Notes: a model not told the origin generated them from the sequence alone. Shown: positions 23,705 through 33,053, numbered from the stretch's first letter. The stretch is 64,000 nt of DNA from Micromonospora_G sp044901685 (GCF_044901685.1 NZ_JBJDPS010000022.1:1-64000); one strand, 5' to 3'. Translations and numbers: made by a program.

Positions 23705-24639
23705 GACGAGATCACCATGGTTCCGAATCCTTCCGAGGTGAAGACTTCCAGCAGGGTCGAGTGCGCGACCCGGCCGTCGACCACGTGTGCCGCCGGGACA
23801 CCGCCGCGCACCGCGCGCAGGCATGCCTCCATCTTCGGCACCATGCCGGACTCGAGGCTGGGGAGCAGTTCGGCCAGCTCGTCGGTGGTGAGTTCGGAGA
23901 TCAGGCTGGAGGTGTCCGGCCAGTCGGCGTAGAGCCCGGCGACGTCGGTGAGGATCACCAGCTTGCGGGCTCCGAGCGCCACCGCGAGTGCCGCGGCGGC
24001 GGTGTCCGCGTTGAGGTTGTGCAGCACCCCGTCGACGTCCGGTGCCACGGTGGAGATGACCGGGATGCGCCCGGCGGCGAGGAGGTCGGTGAGTGCGTCG
24101 ACGTTGACCGCGTCGACGTCGCCCACCTGGCCGATGTCGACCGCCTCACCGTCGACGTAGGCGGGCCGCCGGACCGCGGTGAAGAGCCGGGCGTCCTCGC
24201 CGGAGAGACCGACGGCGTGCGGGCCGTGTTCGTTGATCAGCCCGACCAGTTCCCGGCCGACCTGCCCGACCAGCACCATCCGGACCACGTCCATCGCCTC
24301 GGGCGTGGTGACGCGCAGCCCGCCCTTGAACTCGCTGACGATGCCGAGCCGGTTCAGCATGGCCGAGATCTGCGGGCCACCGCCGTGCACCACGACCGGA
24401 CGCAGACCGGCATAGCGCAGAAAGACCATGTCCGCGGCGAACGCGCGTTGCAACTCGGGGTCGACCATCGCGTTGCCGCCATACTTGACCACGATCGTGG
24501 CGCCGGAGAAACGGGCCAGCCAGGGCAGCGCCTCGATCAGCGCGGCGGCCTTCCGCTGGGCCTGGGTCAGGTCCCGGGAGAGTTGCCCGGCGGCTGCCGG
24601 AGCGCCGCCGTTGCCCCGTGCGGCATCCTGCACCGTCAT
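23701..24639 (-). CDS. argB: acetylglutamate kinase
   Basis: Phosphorylates N-acetylglutamate, the usual feedback-controlled step of this pathway. Amino-acid kinase fold, 312 residues: VVKYGGNAM, VVHGGGPQISAML, and the C-terminal GMVPKMEACLRAVRGG. The N-terminal helix region upstream of the kinase core is of the kind used for arginine-sensitive hexamers. ATG 24639 overlaps argJ (ATGA). Confidence 0.97.
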   Translation of the reverse strand: MTVQDAARGNGGAPAAAGQLSRDLTQAQRKAAALIEALPWLARFSGATIVVKYGGNAMVDPELQRAFAADMVFLRYAGLRPVVVHGGGPQISAMLNRLGIVSEFKGGLRVTTPEAMDVVRMVLVGQVGRELVGLINEHGPHAVGLSGEDARLFTAVRRPAYVDGEAVDIGQVGDVDAVNVDALTDLLAAGRIPVISTVAPDVDGVLHNLNADTAAAALAVALGARKLVILTDVAGLYADWPDTSSLISELTTDELAELLPSLESGMVPKMEACLRAVRGGVPAAHVVDGRVAHSTLLEVFTSEGFGTMVISS

Positions 24640-25808
24640 GACGAGTACGCCGAGTTCTCGTGCACGTAGGCGTGCGACAGGTCGTTGGTCCAGATGGTGG
24701 CGGCGTCGGCCCCGGCGTTGAGCCGGACCTGGATGGTGACGTCCCGGCCGCTGAGGTCGACCTTGCTCCGGTCCTCGGCGGCAGCGCCGGAGCGGCACAC
24801 CCACACCCCGTTGATCGCCACGTCGAGCTGGTCGGGCTCGAACGCCGCCGTGGTGGTGCCGACGGCGGCGAGGATCCGTCCCCAGTTGGGGTCGTTGCCG
24901 AACAGCGCCGTCTTGACCAGGTTGTTGCGGGCCACCGAGCGTCCCACCTCGACCGCGTCGTCCTCGCTCGCGGCCTCGGTCACGTCGATCGCGATCTGCT
25001 TGGTGGCTCCCTCGGCGTCGGCCAGCAGTTGCTGGGCCAGGTCGTGGCAGGCGGCGGTCACGGCGGCGGTGAGCTCCGCCTGGGTGGGCTCGATGCCCGA
25101 GGCGCCACTGGCGAGCAGCAGCACGGTGTCGTTGGTCGACATGCAGCCGTCGGAGTCCAGCCGGTCGAAGGTGACGCGGCAGGCGGCGCGCAGCGCGGTG
25201 TCGAGCGCCTCCGAACCGGCGACCGCGTCGGTGGTGAGCACGCAGAGCATGGTCGCCATGGCCGGGGCCAGCATGCCCGCGCCCTTGGCCATCCCGCCGA
25301 CCGTCCAGCCGGTGCCGGCGGCGACGGTGGTCTTCGGCCGGGTGTCGGTCGTCATGATCGCTTCGGCGGCGGCGAGGCCGCCGTCCCGGGCGAGACCCCG
25401 CACCGCAGCCCGGACACCGGGCAGCAGCTTGTCCATCGGCAGCCGCTCGCCGATCAGCCCGGTCGAACAGACCGCCACCTCGCCGGCGCCCAGGATCAGC
25501 CGGCTGTTGGAGTTGGTCAGGCTGGACGCGGTCTGCTCGGCGGTGGTGTGGGTGTCCTGGAACCCGGGTGAGCCCGTGCAGGCGTTGGCGCCGCCGGAGT
25601 TGAGCACCACCGCCCGCACCACCCCGCCCCGGACGATCTGCTCGGTCCAGAGCACCGGTGCCGCCTTGACCCGGTTGGCGGTGAAGACACCGGCGGCGGT
25701 GGCGTCCGGTCCGTCGTTGACGACCAGACAGACGTCGGCCAGGCCGCTGGTCTTGAGTCCGGCGGCCACCCCGGCCGCCCGGAATCCCCGAGGGGCGGTG
25801 ACGCTCAT
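24636..25808 (-). CDS. argJ: bifunctional glutamate N-acetyltransferase / ornithine acetyltransferase
   Basis: Recycles the acetyl group from acetylornithine to glutamate. 390 residues; the self-cleavage site and nucleophile threonine lie in KGAGMLAPAMATMLCVLTTDA, preceded by NSGGANACTG. Cleavage at that threonine would give the usual alpha and beta chains. ATG 25808 has GGAG upstream. A 46-base gap separates it from argC. Confidence 0.97.
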   Translation of the reverse strand: MSVTAPRGFRAAGVAAGLKTSGLADVCLVVNDGPDATAAGVFTANRVKAAPVLWTEQIVRGGVVRAVVLNSGGANACTGSPGFQDTHTTAEQTASSLTNSNSRLILGAGEVAVCSTGLIGERLPMDKLLPGVRAAVRGLARDGGLAAAEAIMTTDTRPKTTVAAGTGWTVGGMAKGAGMLAPAMATMLCVLTTDAVAGSEALDTALRAACRVTFDRLDSDGCMSTNDTVLLLASGASGIEPTQAELTAAVTAACHDLAQQLLADAEGATKQIAIDVTEAASEDDAVEVGRSVARNNLVKTALFGNDPNWGRILAAVGTTTAAFEPDQLDVAINGVWVCRSGAAAEDRSKVDLSGRDVTIQVRLNAGADAATIWTNDLSHAYVHENSAYSS

Positions 25809-25854
25809 GATTCCTGCTCCTGACTGGGATGCGGTGCGGATCCGTTCGTGCCGG

Positions 25855-26862
25855 TCACGGCGCCACGCCGTGGACCGGCAGGCCGGTGGTCTCCGGCAGG
25901 CCGAGCATCAGGTTGGCGCACTGCACGGCCTGACCCGCCGCGCCCTTGCCGAGGTTGTCGATGGCGCTCACCACGATCACCCGACCCGAGTCGATGTCGA
26001 CCGTCGCCTGCAGGTGGCAGGAGTTGGAGCCGTAGGTCGCCGCGGTGTGCGGGAACGTCCCCTCGGGCAGGACGTGCACGAACGGGGAGTCGGCGTATGC
26101 CTCGGCGAGCACCGCCCTGGGGTCCGCCGCGCCGGGGCCGAGCGGCAGCGCGGTGACGGTGGCGAGGATGCCGCGCGGCATCGGCGCCAGCACCGGGGTG
26201 AAGGAGAGGCTGGTCGCGCCGGTCGCCTGCTTGATCTCGGGAACGTGCTGGTGGGCACCGACCTTGTAGGGGGTCAGGTCACCTATCACCTCGCTGCCGA
26301 GCAGGTTCGGCTTCGCGTTCCGGCCGGCACCGGAGGTCCCGGAGGCGGCCACCACCACCACGTCGCTCGCGGCGACCGCGCCCGACGCCACCAGCGGCGC
26401 GAGGGCGAGGGTGGTGGCGACGGCGTAGCAGCCGGTGGCGGCGACCCGGTCCGCAGCGGCGATCGCGACGCGTTGGCCGGGGAGTTCGGGCAGACCGTAG
26501 GTCCACGCCCCGGCGTGGCCGCCGCCGTAGTAGCGGTGCCAGGCCACACCGTCGCGCAACCGGTGGTCGGCGCCGAGGTCGACCACCTTGACCGTTGCCG
26601 GCAGCTCCGCGGCCAGCGCCGCGGACTGGCCGTGTGGGAGGGCGAGGAAGACCAGGTCCGCGTCGCCGAGCGTGGCGGGATCGGTCTGGCCGAGCGTCAG
26701 ATCCAGACCGACCAGGTGCGGGTGCACCGCCGACACGGGCGCACCGGCCTGGCTGTGGGCGGTGGCGGCCACGAGGTCGAGCTCCGGATGCCCGGCGATC
26801 AGGCGCAGCAGCTCGCCGCCCGCGTAACCACTGGCCCCGGCGACCGCGACTCGGATACCCAT
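25855..26862 (-). CDS. argC: N-acetyl-gamma-glutamyl-phosphate reductase
   Basis: NADPH-dependent reduction of acetylglutamyl phosphate. 335 residues with the Rossmann start VAGASGYAGGELLRL, catalytic cysteine in ATGCYA, and HQHVPEI. ATG 26862 is preceded by GGAGGTGGGC; the open frame extends upstream through the promoter, so the longer start is rejected. It is the first gene of the arg operon, behind an ArgR-type palindrome. Confidence 0.97.
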   Translation of the reverse strand: MGIRVAVAGASGYAGGELLRLIAGHPELDLVAATAHSQAGAPVSAVHPHLVGLDLTLGQTDPATLGDADLVFLALPHGQSAALAAELPATVKVVDLGADHRLRDGVAWHRYYGGGHAGAWTYGLPELPGQRVAIAAADRVAATGCYAVATTLALAPLVASGAVAASDVVVVAASGTSGAGRNAKPNLLGSEVIGDLTPYKVGAHQHVPEIKQATGATSLSFTPVLAPMPRGILATVTALPLGPGAADPRAVLAEAYADSPFVHVLPEGTFPHTAATYGSNSCHLQATVDIDSGRVIVVSAIDNLGKGAAGQAVQCANLMLGLPETTGLPVHGVAP

Positions 26863-26870
26863 GCCCACCT

Positions 26871-26906
26871 CCGTATTTCTATACGGACAGGGTATCAGTC
26901 GACCAA
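26871..26906 (-). promoter_or_regulatory. arg operon promoter with ARG-box-like palindrome
   Basis: On the minus strand TTGGTC (26906-26901) and TATAGA (26883-26878) are 17 bases apart. The -10 box lies inside a perfect palindrome CCGTAT-N4-ATACGG (26871-26886). ArgR binding there would occlude RNA polymerase. The palindrome is AT-centred like known ARG boxes but does not match the E. coli consensus closely. Confidence 0.55.
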
Positions 26907-27027
26907 TTGCCACGCAAGACTATACGGCGCGATGGATGATCACTCACAGCCGTCGGTCCAGGCCGAAACGCGTCGCGGTGGCCGGCATCACACCGGCCAC
27001 CGCGACGTACAACCCCGGGTGTGACCG

Positions 27028-29556
27028 TCAGGCGCCGCGCAGGGTGGCGCCGAGCCGGGACGCCGCCTCGGCGACGGCCGCGTCCCGCGCGGCCACCGCC
27101 TCCTCGACGGTCAGGGTACGGTCCGGCGCCCGGAAGGTCAGCTTGTACGCCAACGACTTCCGCCCCTCGCCGAGTTGCGGCGAGACGTAGACGTCGAACA
27201 GCCGTACCGCCTCCAGCAGGGCACCCGCCCCGTCGGCCAGGGCCCGCTGCACGTCCGCCGTGGCGACCTCCTCCGGCACCACCAACGCGACGTCGATCAA
27301 CGCCGGTGGGAAGGACGAGATCCTCGGCGCGGACCGGACCGGGGTCGGCGGCAGCAGATCCAGGTCCAGCTCCATCGCGCTGCTGCGCCGGGGCAGTTCC
27401 AGCGCCTCGACGACGGTCGGGTGCAGTTCGCCCGCGTACCCGACCACGGTGCCGTCGACCAGCAGCTCGGCGCAGCGGCCGGGGTGCCACGGCGCACGTC
27501 GCGCCGCGCGCACCACCACGTGCCCGTCCGGGATACCGGCGGCGGCGACCACCATCCGGGCCGCCTCCACCGCGTCCGCCCAGCCGGCCGGCTGGCCCGC
27601 GCCCCACCAGCCGGTCCGCTCGACCTCGCCGGCCAGCACCGCGGCCACGTGCCGGGGCTGGTGCGGCAGGACCGCGTCGGCGGCGGCGAACTCGGCGTCG
27701 CTGGGCCGGTGCTCGACCGGCATCGGCGCCGGGCTGCCCGCCCCCGGCTTGGGCTCGAACACCGTACCGACCTCGTAGAGGGCCAGGTCACGCTGACCGC
27801 GCCCGAGGTTGCGGCGCAGCGCACCGAGCAGCGGGCCGAGCAGCGTGGTACGCAGCAACGGCTCCTCGTCGGAGAGCGGGTTGGCCAACCGCACCGCCCG
27901 GCGACGCGAGTCCTCGGCCGGCAGCCCCAGCGCGTCGAAGAGCTGCGGTGACACGAACGGGAACGACACCACCTCGACGTACCCGTTCTCGGCCAGCGTC
28001 CGGGCGACGGCCCGGCGGCGCCGCTGCTCGTCGGTGAGCCCGCGACCGGGCGGGGCGAGCGGCAGCACCGAGGGGATCTCGTCGTAGCCGCCCAGCCGGG
28101 CGACCTCCTCGACCAGGTCGGCCGGGCCGGTGAGGTCCGGTCGCCAGGTCGGCGGCACGACCCGGAGCAGGTCGGCCTCGGTGGCGACGGTGCAGCCGAC
28201 CTCCTCCAGCAGCGCGACCACCCGCGCCGTCGGGTACGTCACCCCGATCCGCCGGGTCGGCAGCTCCGGGTCGAGTGCGACCGGCACCGGCGGGCGGGTC
28301 TGGTCGAAGTCGAGCACCTCCGCCCCCGCCTCGCCGCCGCCGTACGTGGTGAGCAGGGTGACCGCCCGGTCGAGGGCGACCAGCGGCAGCGCCGGGTCCA
28401 CCCCGCGCTCCCAGCGCTTGGCCGCCTCGCTGAACAGCTTGTGCCGGCGGGCGGTCCGTCCGACCATCACCGGGTCCCAGTGCGCCGCCTCGAAGAGCAC
28501 GTCGGTGGTGCTGGCGACCACCTCGCTGGTCTCGCCGCCCATCACCGCGGCGAGCGAGACCGGCAACCCGTCACCGTCACCGGCGGCCGGGTTCGGCCGA
28601 CCGGCGTCGCAGATCACCATGTCCTCGGCGTCCAGCACCCGGCCGACCCCGTCGAGCGTGGTGAGCTTCTCCCCCGGCACCGCCCGGCGGACCACCAGCG
28701 CCCCGGTCAGCCGGTCGGCGTCGAAGGCGTGCATCGGCTGGCCGAGTTCGAGCATCACGTAGTTGGTGATGTCCACCGGCAGCGAGATGGTCCGGATGCC
28801 GGCGACCGTCAACCGGCGCCGCATCCACTGTGGGCTCTGCGCGGTCGGATCGATCCCCCGCACCAGCCGGGCCGCGAACCGGTCGCAGCCGACCGGGTCG
28901 CGGACCTCGACCGGGTACGCCGGCCGCTCGGTGCCGCCGGGTGCCGGCACCAGTCCCGGGTCACGGAACGGCACCTTGAACGCGTGCGCCAGCTCGCGGG
29001 CGACCCCGCGCACCGACAGCCCGTACCCCCGGTCCGGGGTGATCTCCAGCTCGACCACGACGTCGTCGAGCCCGACCACCGGCCGCGCGTCGTCACCGGG
29101 CTTGGCCACCGTCTCCGGCGGCAGCACCAGGATGCCGGCGTGGTCCTCGCCGAGCCCCAGCTCCCGGACCGAGCAGATCATGCCGTTGGAGTTGTGCCCG
29201 TACGTCTTGCGGGCACCGATCGCGAAGCCGCCGGGCAGCACGCCGCCGGGCAGGATCACCACCACCCGGTCGCCGGGGGCGAAGTTGGTCGCGCCGCAGA
29301 CGATCTCCTGCAACTCGCCGGTGCCGTTGGCGGCGCCGACGTCGACCCGGCAGAACCGGATCGGCTTCTTGAAACCGGTCAGCTCCTCGATCTCGCGGAC
29401 CTCGCCGACCACCAGCGAACCGGTGACCGTGGTCCGCAGGTCGACCAGGGACTCGACCTCCAGGCCGAGGTTCACCAGCGCCCGTTCCAGCTCCTCGGTG
29501 CCGAGGTCGACCGGCAGGTCGACGTGCTCGCGCAGCCAGGAAAGACCAACTCGCAT
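27028..29556 (-). CDS. pheT: phenylalanyl-tRNA synthetase beta subunit
   Basis: Large subunit of the alpha2beta2 enzyme that charges tRNA-Phe. 842 residues, with domains in the usual order: N-terminal tRNA-binding OB fold (about 40-150, ICSVRELGLGEDHAGI), B3/4 editing domain, B5 domain, catalytic-like core (WRPDLTGPADLVEEVARLGGYDEIP), and a C-terminal ferredoxin-fold anticodon-binding domain ending in KSLAYKLTFRAPDRTL. ATG 29556 has only a weak ribosome site; 43 bases separate it from pheS. Confidence 0.97.
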   Translation of the reverse strand: MRVGLSWLREHVDLPVDLGTEELERALVNLGLEVESLVDLRTTVTGSLVVGEVREIEELTGFKKPIRFCRVDVGAANGTGELQEIVCGATNFAPGDRVVVILPGGVLPGGFAIGARKTYGHNSNGMICSVRELGLGEDHAGILVLPPETVAKPGDDARPVVGLDDVVVELEITPDRGYGLSVRGVARELAHAFKVPFRDPGLVPAPGGTERPAYPVEVRDPVGCDRFAARLVRGIDPTAQSPQWMRRRLTVAGIRTISLPVDITNYVMLELGQPMHAFDADRLTGALVVRRAVPGEKLTTLDGVGRVLDAEDMVICDAGRPNPAAGDGDGLPVSLAAVMGGETSEVVASTTDVLFEAAHWDPVMVGRTARRHKLFSEAAKRWERGVDPALPLVALDRAVTLLTTYGGGEAGAEVLDFDQTRPPVPVALDPELPTRRIGVTYPTARVVALLEEVGCTVATEADLLRVVPPTWRPDLTGPADLVEEVARLGGYDEIPSVLPLAPPGRGLTDEQRRRRAVARTLAENGYVEVVSFPFVSPQLFDALGLPAEDSRRRAVRLANPLSDEEPLLRTTLLGPLLGALRRNLGRGQRDLALYEVGTVFEPKPGAGSPAPMPVEHRPSDAEFAAADAVLPHQPRHVAAVLAGEVERTGWWGAGQPAGWADAVEAARMVVAAAGIPDGHVVVRAARRAPWHPGRCAELLVDGTVVGYAGELHPTVVEALELPRRSSAMELDLDLLPPTPVRSAPRISSFPPALIDVALVVPEEVATADVQRALADGAGALLEAVRLFDVYVSPQLGEGRKSLAYKLTFRAPDRTLTVEEAVAARDAAVAEAASRLGATLRGA

Positions 29557-29599
29557 GACTCAGACCACCGCTTCCGAAGTTCGATTACGCATGCCGCTG

Positions 29600-30661
29600 C
29601 TACACCTCGACGCCGAGCGCGCGGGTGAACCGCACGTCGCCCTCGAACAGGTCGCGCATCTCGCTCGCCCCGTTGCGGACCATCACCGTACGGTCGATGC
29701 CCATGCCGAAGGCGAAGCCGGAGTAGACGTCCGGGTCGATCCCGCAGGCGCGCAGGACCTTCGGGTTGACCATGCCGCAGCCACCCCACTCGACCCACTG
29801 CGGGCCGCTGCGGTGCTCCGGGAACCAGACGTCGAACTCGGCCGACGGCTCGGTGAACGGGAAGTAGTGCGGGCGCCAGCGGGTACGCGCGTCCGCACCG
29901 AACATCGACCGGGCGAAGTGGTCGAGGGTGCCGCGCAGGTGCGCCATAGTGATGCCCTTGTCCACCACCAGCCCCTCGACCTGGTGGAAGACCGGGCTGT
30001 GGGTGGCGTCCAGCTCGTCGGTGCGGTAGACCCGCCCGGGGCAGACGACGTAGATCGGCGGCTTGCGGCTGAGCATCGTCCGCGCCTGCACCGGGGAGGT
30101 GTGGGTACGCAGCACCAGACCCGGGGTCTCGACGTGGAACGTGTCCATCAGGCCCCGGGCCGGGTGGTCCGGCGGGATGTTCAGCGCGTCGAAGTTGGTC
30201 CACTCCAACTCCAGCTCGGGGCCCTCGGCGACCTCGTAGCCCATCCCGACGAAGAGGTCGCCGATCCGCTCCATCAGCAGGGTCAGCGGGTGCCGGGCGC
30301 CACGCGGGCGCCGGTCGTACGGGAGGGTGACGTCCACCCGCTCCTCGGCGAGGACCCGCTCGGCCTGGGCGAGCTGGAGTTCGGCCCGCCGCTCGTCGTG
30401 GACGGTCTCGATCGCCCGGCGGGCCTCGTTGACCCGCTTGCCGGCGTCCGACTTCGCGGCCGGTGGCAGCGCGCCGATCTCCCGGCGGGCCAGCGAGACC
30501 GGCGCCCGGTCACCGAGGTGCGCCGGGCGTAGGGCGGCGAGGGCGTCCGGGTCGGCGGCGGCGGCGAAGGCCGCCCGCGCCGCGGCGACTGCCTCGTCCA
30601 GGTTGTCCTGGTCGAGCAGGGCGACCTGTTTCGGGTCGTAGGGATCGTTGCGGTAGGTCAT
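29600..30661 (-). CDS. pheS: phenylalanyl-tRNA synthetase alpha subunit
   Basis: Catalytic subunit of PheRS (class II). 353 residues: N-terminal coiled coil, then motif 2 (VCPGRVYRTDELDATHSPVF) and motif 3 (GFAFGMGIDR), with FTEPSAEFDVWF and EWGGCGMVNPKVL between them. ATG 30661 (MTYRNDPYDPKQ) is taken as the start; GTG 30682 is possible. A 223-base leader with competing hairpins precedes it. Confidence 0.97.
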   Translation of the reverse strand: MTYRNDPYDPKQVALLDQDNLDEAVAAARAAFAAAADPDALAALRPAHLGDRAPVSLARREIGALPPAAKSDAGKRVNEARRAIETVHDERRAELQLAQAERVLAEERVDVTLPYDRRPRGARHPLTLLMERIGDLFVGMGYEVAEGPELELEWTNFDALNIPPDHPARGLMDTFHVETPGLVLRTHTSPVQARTMLSRKPPIYVVCPGRVYRTDELDATHSPVFHQVEGLVVDKGITMAHLRGTLDHFARSMFGADARTRWRPHYFPFTEPSAEFDVWFPEHRSGPQWVEWGGCGMVNPKVLRACGIDPDVYSGFAFGMGIDRTVMVRNGASEMRDLFEGDVRFTRALGVEV

Positions 30662-30739
30662 GGCGTACGGGTGCTCCCTCACGGCGGAAGGCCAACCTCG
30701 GCGGCGGCCATCAGAGTTTACGGACGCGCGGCGCCGCCG

Positions 30740-30848
30740 CAGCCCGCCGGTGGGGAGAGGAGAGCGAAAGGGTCAGCCCTGCCGCCCGCCGACACCGGCG
30801 GGCTGGCTAAACGAGTCCGTCCTGGCACTCATGGGGCGGCTACTCCTT
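30740..30848 (-). promoter_or_regulatory. putative attenuator leader of pheST
   Basis: In the transcript, CAGCCCGCCGGTG (30805-30793) can pair locally in a GCCCGCCG/CGGCGGGC hairpin (30803-30784) or over 13 perfect base pairs with CACCGGCGGGCTG (30752-30740). The two folds exclude each other. A short ORF (30832-30773, MSARTDSFSQPAGVGGRQG) with AAGGAG upstream places its single Phe codon just before the shared arm. This resembles attenuation, but one Phe codon is weak support. Confidence 0.4.
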
Positions 30849-30884
30849 GGCTCGCGGAAGCTCTGGTCCTCGGCTCTGGAAGCG

Positions 30885-31745
30885 CTAGTCCCGGACGCGC
30901 AGAGCTCTGGCTGAAGCGTACAGGCAGACCGCCGCGGCGGCAGCCAGGTTAAGGCTCTCGGCGCGGCCGTGCAGCGGGACGCGTACCCGCGCGTCGGCCG
31001 CGTCGGTCAGCTCCGCCGGCAGGCCGTGCGCCTCCGAGCCGAACAGCCAGGCGGTCGGCCGGGCCAGCCCGCCGGAGTCGGCCAGGTCGTCCAGGTCGGT
31101 CTCGCCGTAGCCGGTGGCGGCGAGCACGGTCAGCCCGGCGGCGCGCAGGGCGCCGACCACGGCCGCCGGGTCGGCGGCCCGGACCACGTCGACGTGGAAG
31201 AGGCTGCCGGCCGAGGCCCGTACACACTTTCCGTTGTACGGGTCGACGGCGTCACCGGCGAAGATCACCGCTCCCGCCCCGGCCGCGTCGGCGGTACGCA
31301 GCACCGTGCCCGCGTTGCCCGGGTCCCGGATCTCGGCCAGTACGGTGACCAGCCGGGGGGCCCGGTCCAGCGCCCGGTCCAGTGGTCGGTCGAACTGCTC
31401 GCAGACGGCGACCAGCCCCTGCGGTGCGACCGTCTCGGTGAGCACGGCCAGGGCCTCGTCGGTCACCGGGGAGACGGGTGTGCCGGCGCGGTACGCGGCG
31501 TCGGCGAGGTCGGCGTACCGGTCCAGGGCGGCCGGGGTGCCGAAGAGTTCCCGTACCACGCCGGGGAGGGCCAACGCCTCGCGGACCGCCTGCGGCCCCT
31601 CGGCGAGGAACCGGCCGGTGCCGTCCCGGTCCCGGCGCCGCTGCAACCGGCGCGCGGCGACCACCCTGGGGGTACGCGGGGTGAAGACCGGTTGGTCCGG
31701 GTCCCGGACATGGTCGAGGCGCCCCACCTGCGGTTTGGACGGCAT
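30885..31745 (-). CDS. TrmH/SpoU family RNA 2'-O-methyltransferase
   Basis: Knotted SAM-dependent methylase acting on rRNA or tRNA ribose. 286 residues: an N-terminal substrate-binding domain (RRDRDGTGRFLAEGPQAV) and a C-terminal SPOUT domain with the three motifs EIRDPGNAGTVLRTADAAGA, GSEAHGLP and VPLHGRAESLNLAAAAAVC. ATG 31745 follows GAGGCG; TTG 31763 is an alternative. It lies between rplT and pheS, the common actinobacterial order. The exact target nucleotide is unknown. Confidence 0.93.
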   Translation of the reverse strand: MPSKPQVGRLDHVRDPDQPVFTPRTPRVVAARRLQRRRDRDGTGRFLAEGPQAVREALALPGVVRELFGTPAALDRYADLADAAYRAGTPVSPVTDEALAVLTETVAPQGLVAVCEQFDRPLDRALDRAPRLVTVLAEIRDPGNAGTVLRTADAAGAGAVIFAGDAVDPYNGKCVRASAGSLFHVDVVRAADPAAVVGALRAAGLTVLAATGYGETDLDDLADSGGLARPTAWLFGSEAHGLPAELTDAADARVRVPLHGRAESLNLAAAAAVCLYASARALRVRD

Positions 31746-31776
31746 TCGGGGCGCCTCGATCAACTTTCTTGCCCGG

Positions 31777-32169
31777 TCAGGCGGCCTGAGCCGCCGCGCC
31801 GCCGGTGCCCTCGGCCGCGACCGCGGCCCGGGCCACCTCGACGATGGCGGCGAAGGCCACCGCGTCGTTGACGGCCAGGTCGGCCAGGATCTTGCGGTCG
31901 ACCTCGACGCCAGCCAGCTTGAGCCCCTGGATCAGGCGGTTGTAGGTCATCCCGTTGGCGCGGGCGCCCGCGTTGATCCGGGTGATCCAGAGCTGCCGGA
32001 AGTCGCCCTTGCGGTCGCGACGGTCCCGGTAGGCGTACTGCATCGAGTGCAGCACCTGCTCCTTGGCCTTGCGGTACAGCCGGGAACGCTGACCGCGGTA
32101 GCCACTGGCGGTCTCGAGCAGGGTACGACGCTTCTTCTGGGCGTTTACAGCCCGCTTGACGCGTGCCAT
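31777..32169 (-). CDS. rplT: 50S ribosomal protein L20
   Basis: Large-subunit assembly protein and, in several bacteria, autoregulator of the infC-rpmI-rplT operon. 130 residues, starting MARVKRAVNAQKKRR with QLWITRINAGARANGMTYN in the globular domain. The Ala-rich C-terminal tail (after about residue 118) is an actinobacterial extension. It follows rpmI by 34 bases. Confidence 0.98.
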   Translation of the reverse strand: MARVKRAVNAQKKRRTLLETASGYRGQRSRLYRKAKEQVLHSMQYAYRDRRDRKGDFRQLWITRINAGARANGMTYNRLIQGLKLAGVEVDRKILADLAVNDAVAFAAIVEVARAAVAAEGTGGAAAQAA

Positions 32170-32203
32170 CTCAACTACTCCTTCAGGTTAAGTGGCGGGC
32201 GCG

Positions 32204-32398
32204 TCAGCGGCCCAGCAGCTTCTTGATTCGCTTGGCGTCGACCTTGGCAACCTCGACCGTGCCGGTGAGCCGGCGGGTCTGGGTGGAGGGCTTCTTCTCC
32301 AGGTTGTGCCGCAGGCCGGCCTGCTGGGCGACGATCTTGCCGGAGCCGGTCACCTTGACCCGCTTGCCCATTCCGGTGTGGCTCTTCATCTTCGGCAT
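32204..32398 (-). CDS. rpmI: 50S ribosomal protein L35
   Basis: 64-residue ribosomal protein beginning MPKMKSHTGMGKRVKVTGSG and ending KRIKKLLGR, the full family length. ATG 32398 is fixed by the conserved N-terminus; an open frame continues upstream but is not conserved-looking. Middle gene of infC-rpmI-rplT. Confidence 0.98.
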   Translation of the reverse strand: MPKMKSHTGMGKRVKVTGSGKIVAQQAGLRHNLEKKPSTQTRRLTGTVEVAKVDAKRIKKLLGR

Positions 32399-32417
32399 GT
32401 GTTGCGTCTCTCCCCTG

Positions 32418-33053
32418 TTACTCGCCGGCGGTGCCGGCGGGTTCGACCGCCGCCCCGGCCGACGGTGCCTCGGCGGCGTCGGTCGTCTCGGCGTCTCGCT
32501 CACGCGGTGCGCCGGCCTTGGCCGCCGTGGCGGCGGCCTTGGTGGCGCGGTGCGGAGCCAAAACCATGATCATGTTTCGGCCGTCCTGCTTCGGCGCGGC
32601 CTCGACGTACCCCAGCTCCGAGATCTCCGACTCGAGCCGGCGGAGGAGCCGATAGCCAAGTTCCGGTCGGCTCTGCTCGCGACCACGGAACATGATCGTT
32701 ACCTTGACCTTGTCACCCGCCTTGAGGAACCGCACCACGTGACCCTTCTTGGTCTCGTAGTCGTGCGGATCGATCTTCGGCCGGAGTTTCATCTCCTTGA
32801 TGACGGTCTGCTGCTGGTTACGCCGCGCTTCGCGCGCCTTGAGTGCGCTCTCGTACTTGAACTTGCCGAAGTCCATGAGCTTGCACACCGGCGGGCGCGC
32901 CATCGGCGCAACCTCGACCAGGTCCAGGTCGACGTCCGCGGCCAGCTGCAGAGCGCGCTCCAGCGGGACGATGCCCACCTGCTCACCCTCAGGGCCGACC
33001 AGTCGGACCTCACGTGCCCGGATCTGTTCGTTCACGCGTGGTTCGACGCTGAT
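32418..33053 (-). CDS. infC: translation initiation factor IF-3
   Basis: Binds the 30S subunit and proofreads start codon choice. 211 residues: N-terminal domain VNEQIRAREVRLVG...EQVGIVPL, linker and C-terminal domain (KEMKLRPKIDPHDYETK, FLKAGDKVKVTIMFRGREQ), plus an Ala-rich tail. The likely start is the rare codon ATC at 33053-33051, behind GAGGAGG, giving (f)M-SVEPRVNEQIR. No ATG or GTG fits both the ribosome site and the full domain. Non-canonical infC starts are known and allow IF-3 to limit its own translation. Confidence 0.93.
   Translation of the reverse strand: MSVEPRVNEQIRAREVRLVGPEGEQVGIVPLERALQLAADVDLDLVEVAPMARPPVCKLMDFGKFKYESALKAREARRNQQQTVIKEMKLRPKIDPHDYETKKGHVVRFLKAGDKVKVTIMFRGREQSRPELGYRLLRRLESEISELGYVEAAPKQDGRNMIMVLAPHRATKAAATAAKAGAPRERDAETTDAAEAPSAGAAVEPAGTAGE

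Noticed and set aside
30773..30832. Separate CDS call for the pheST leader peptide
   Set aside because: Only one Phe codon and no conservation data; kept within the attenuator entry.
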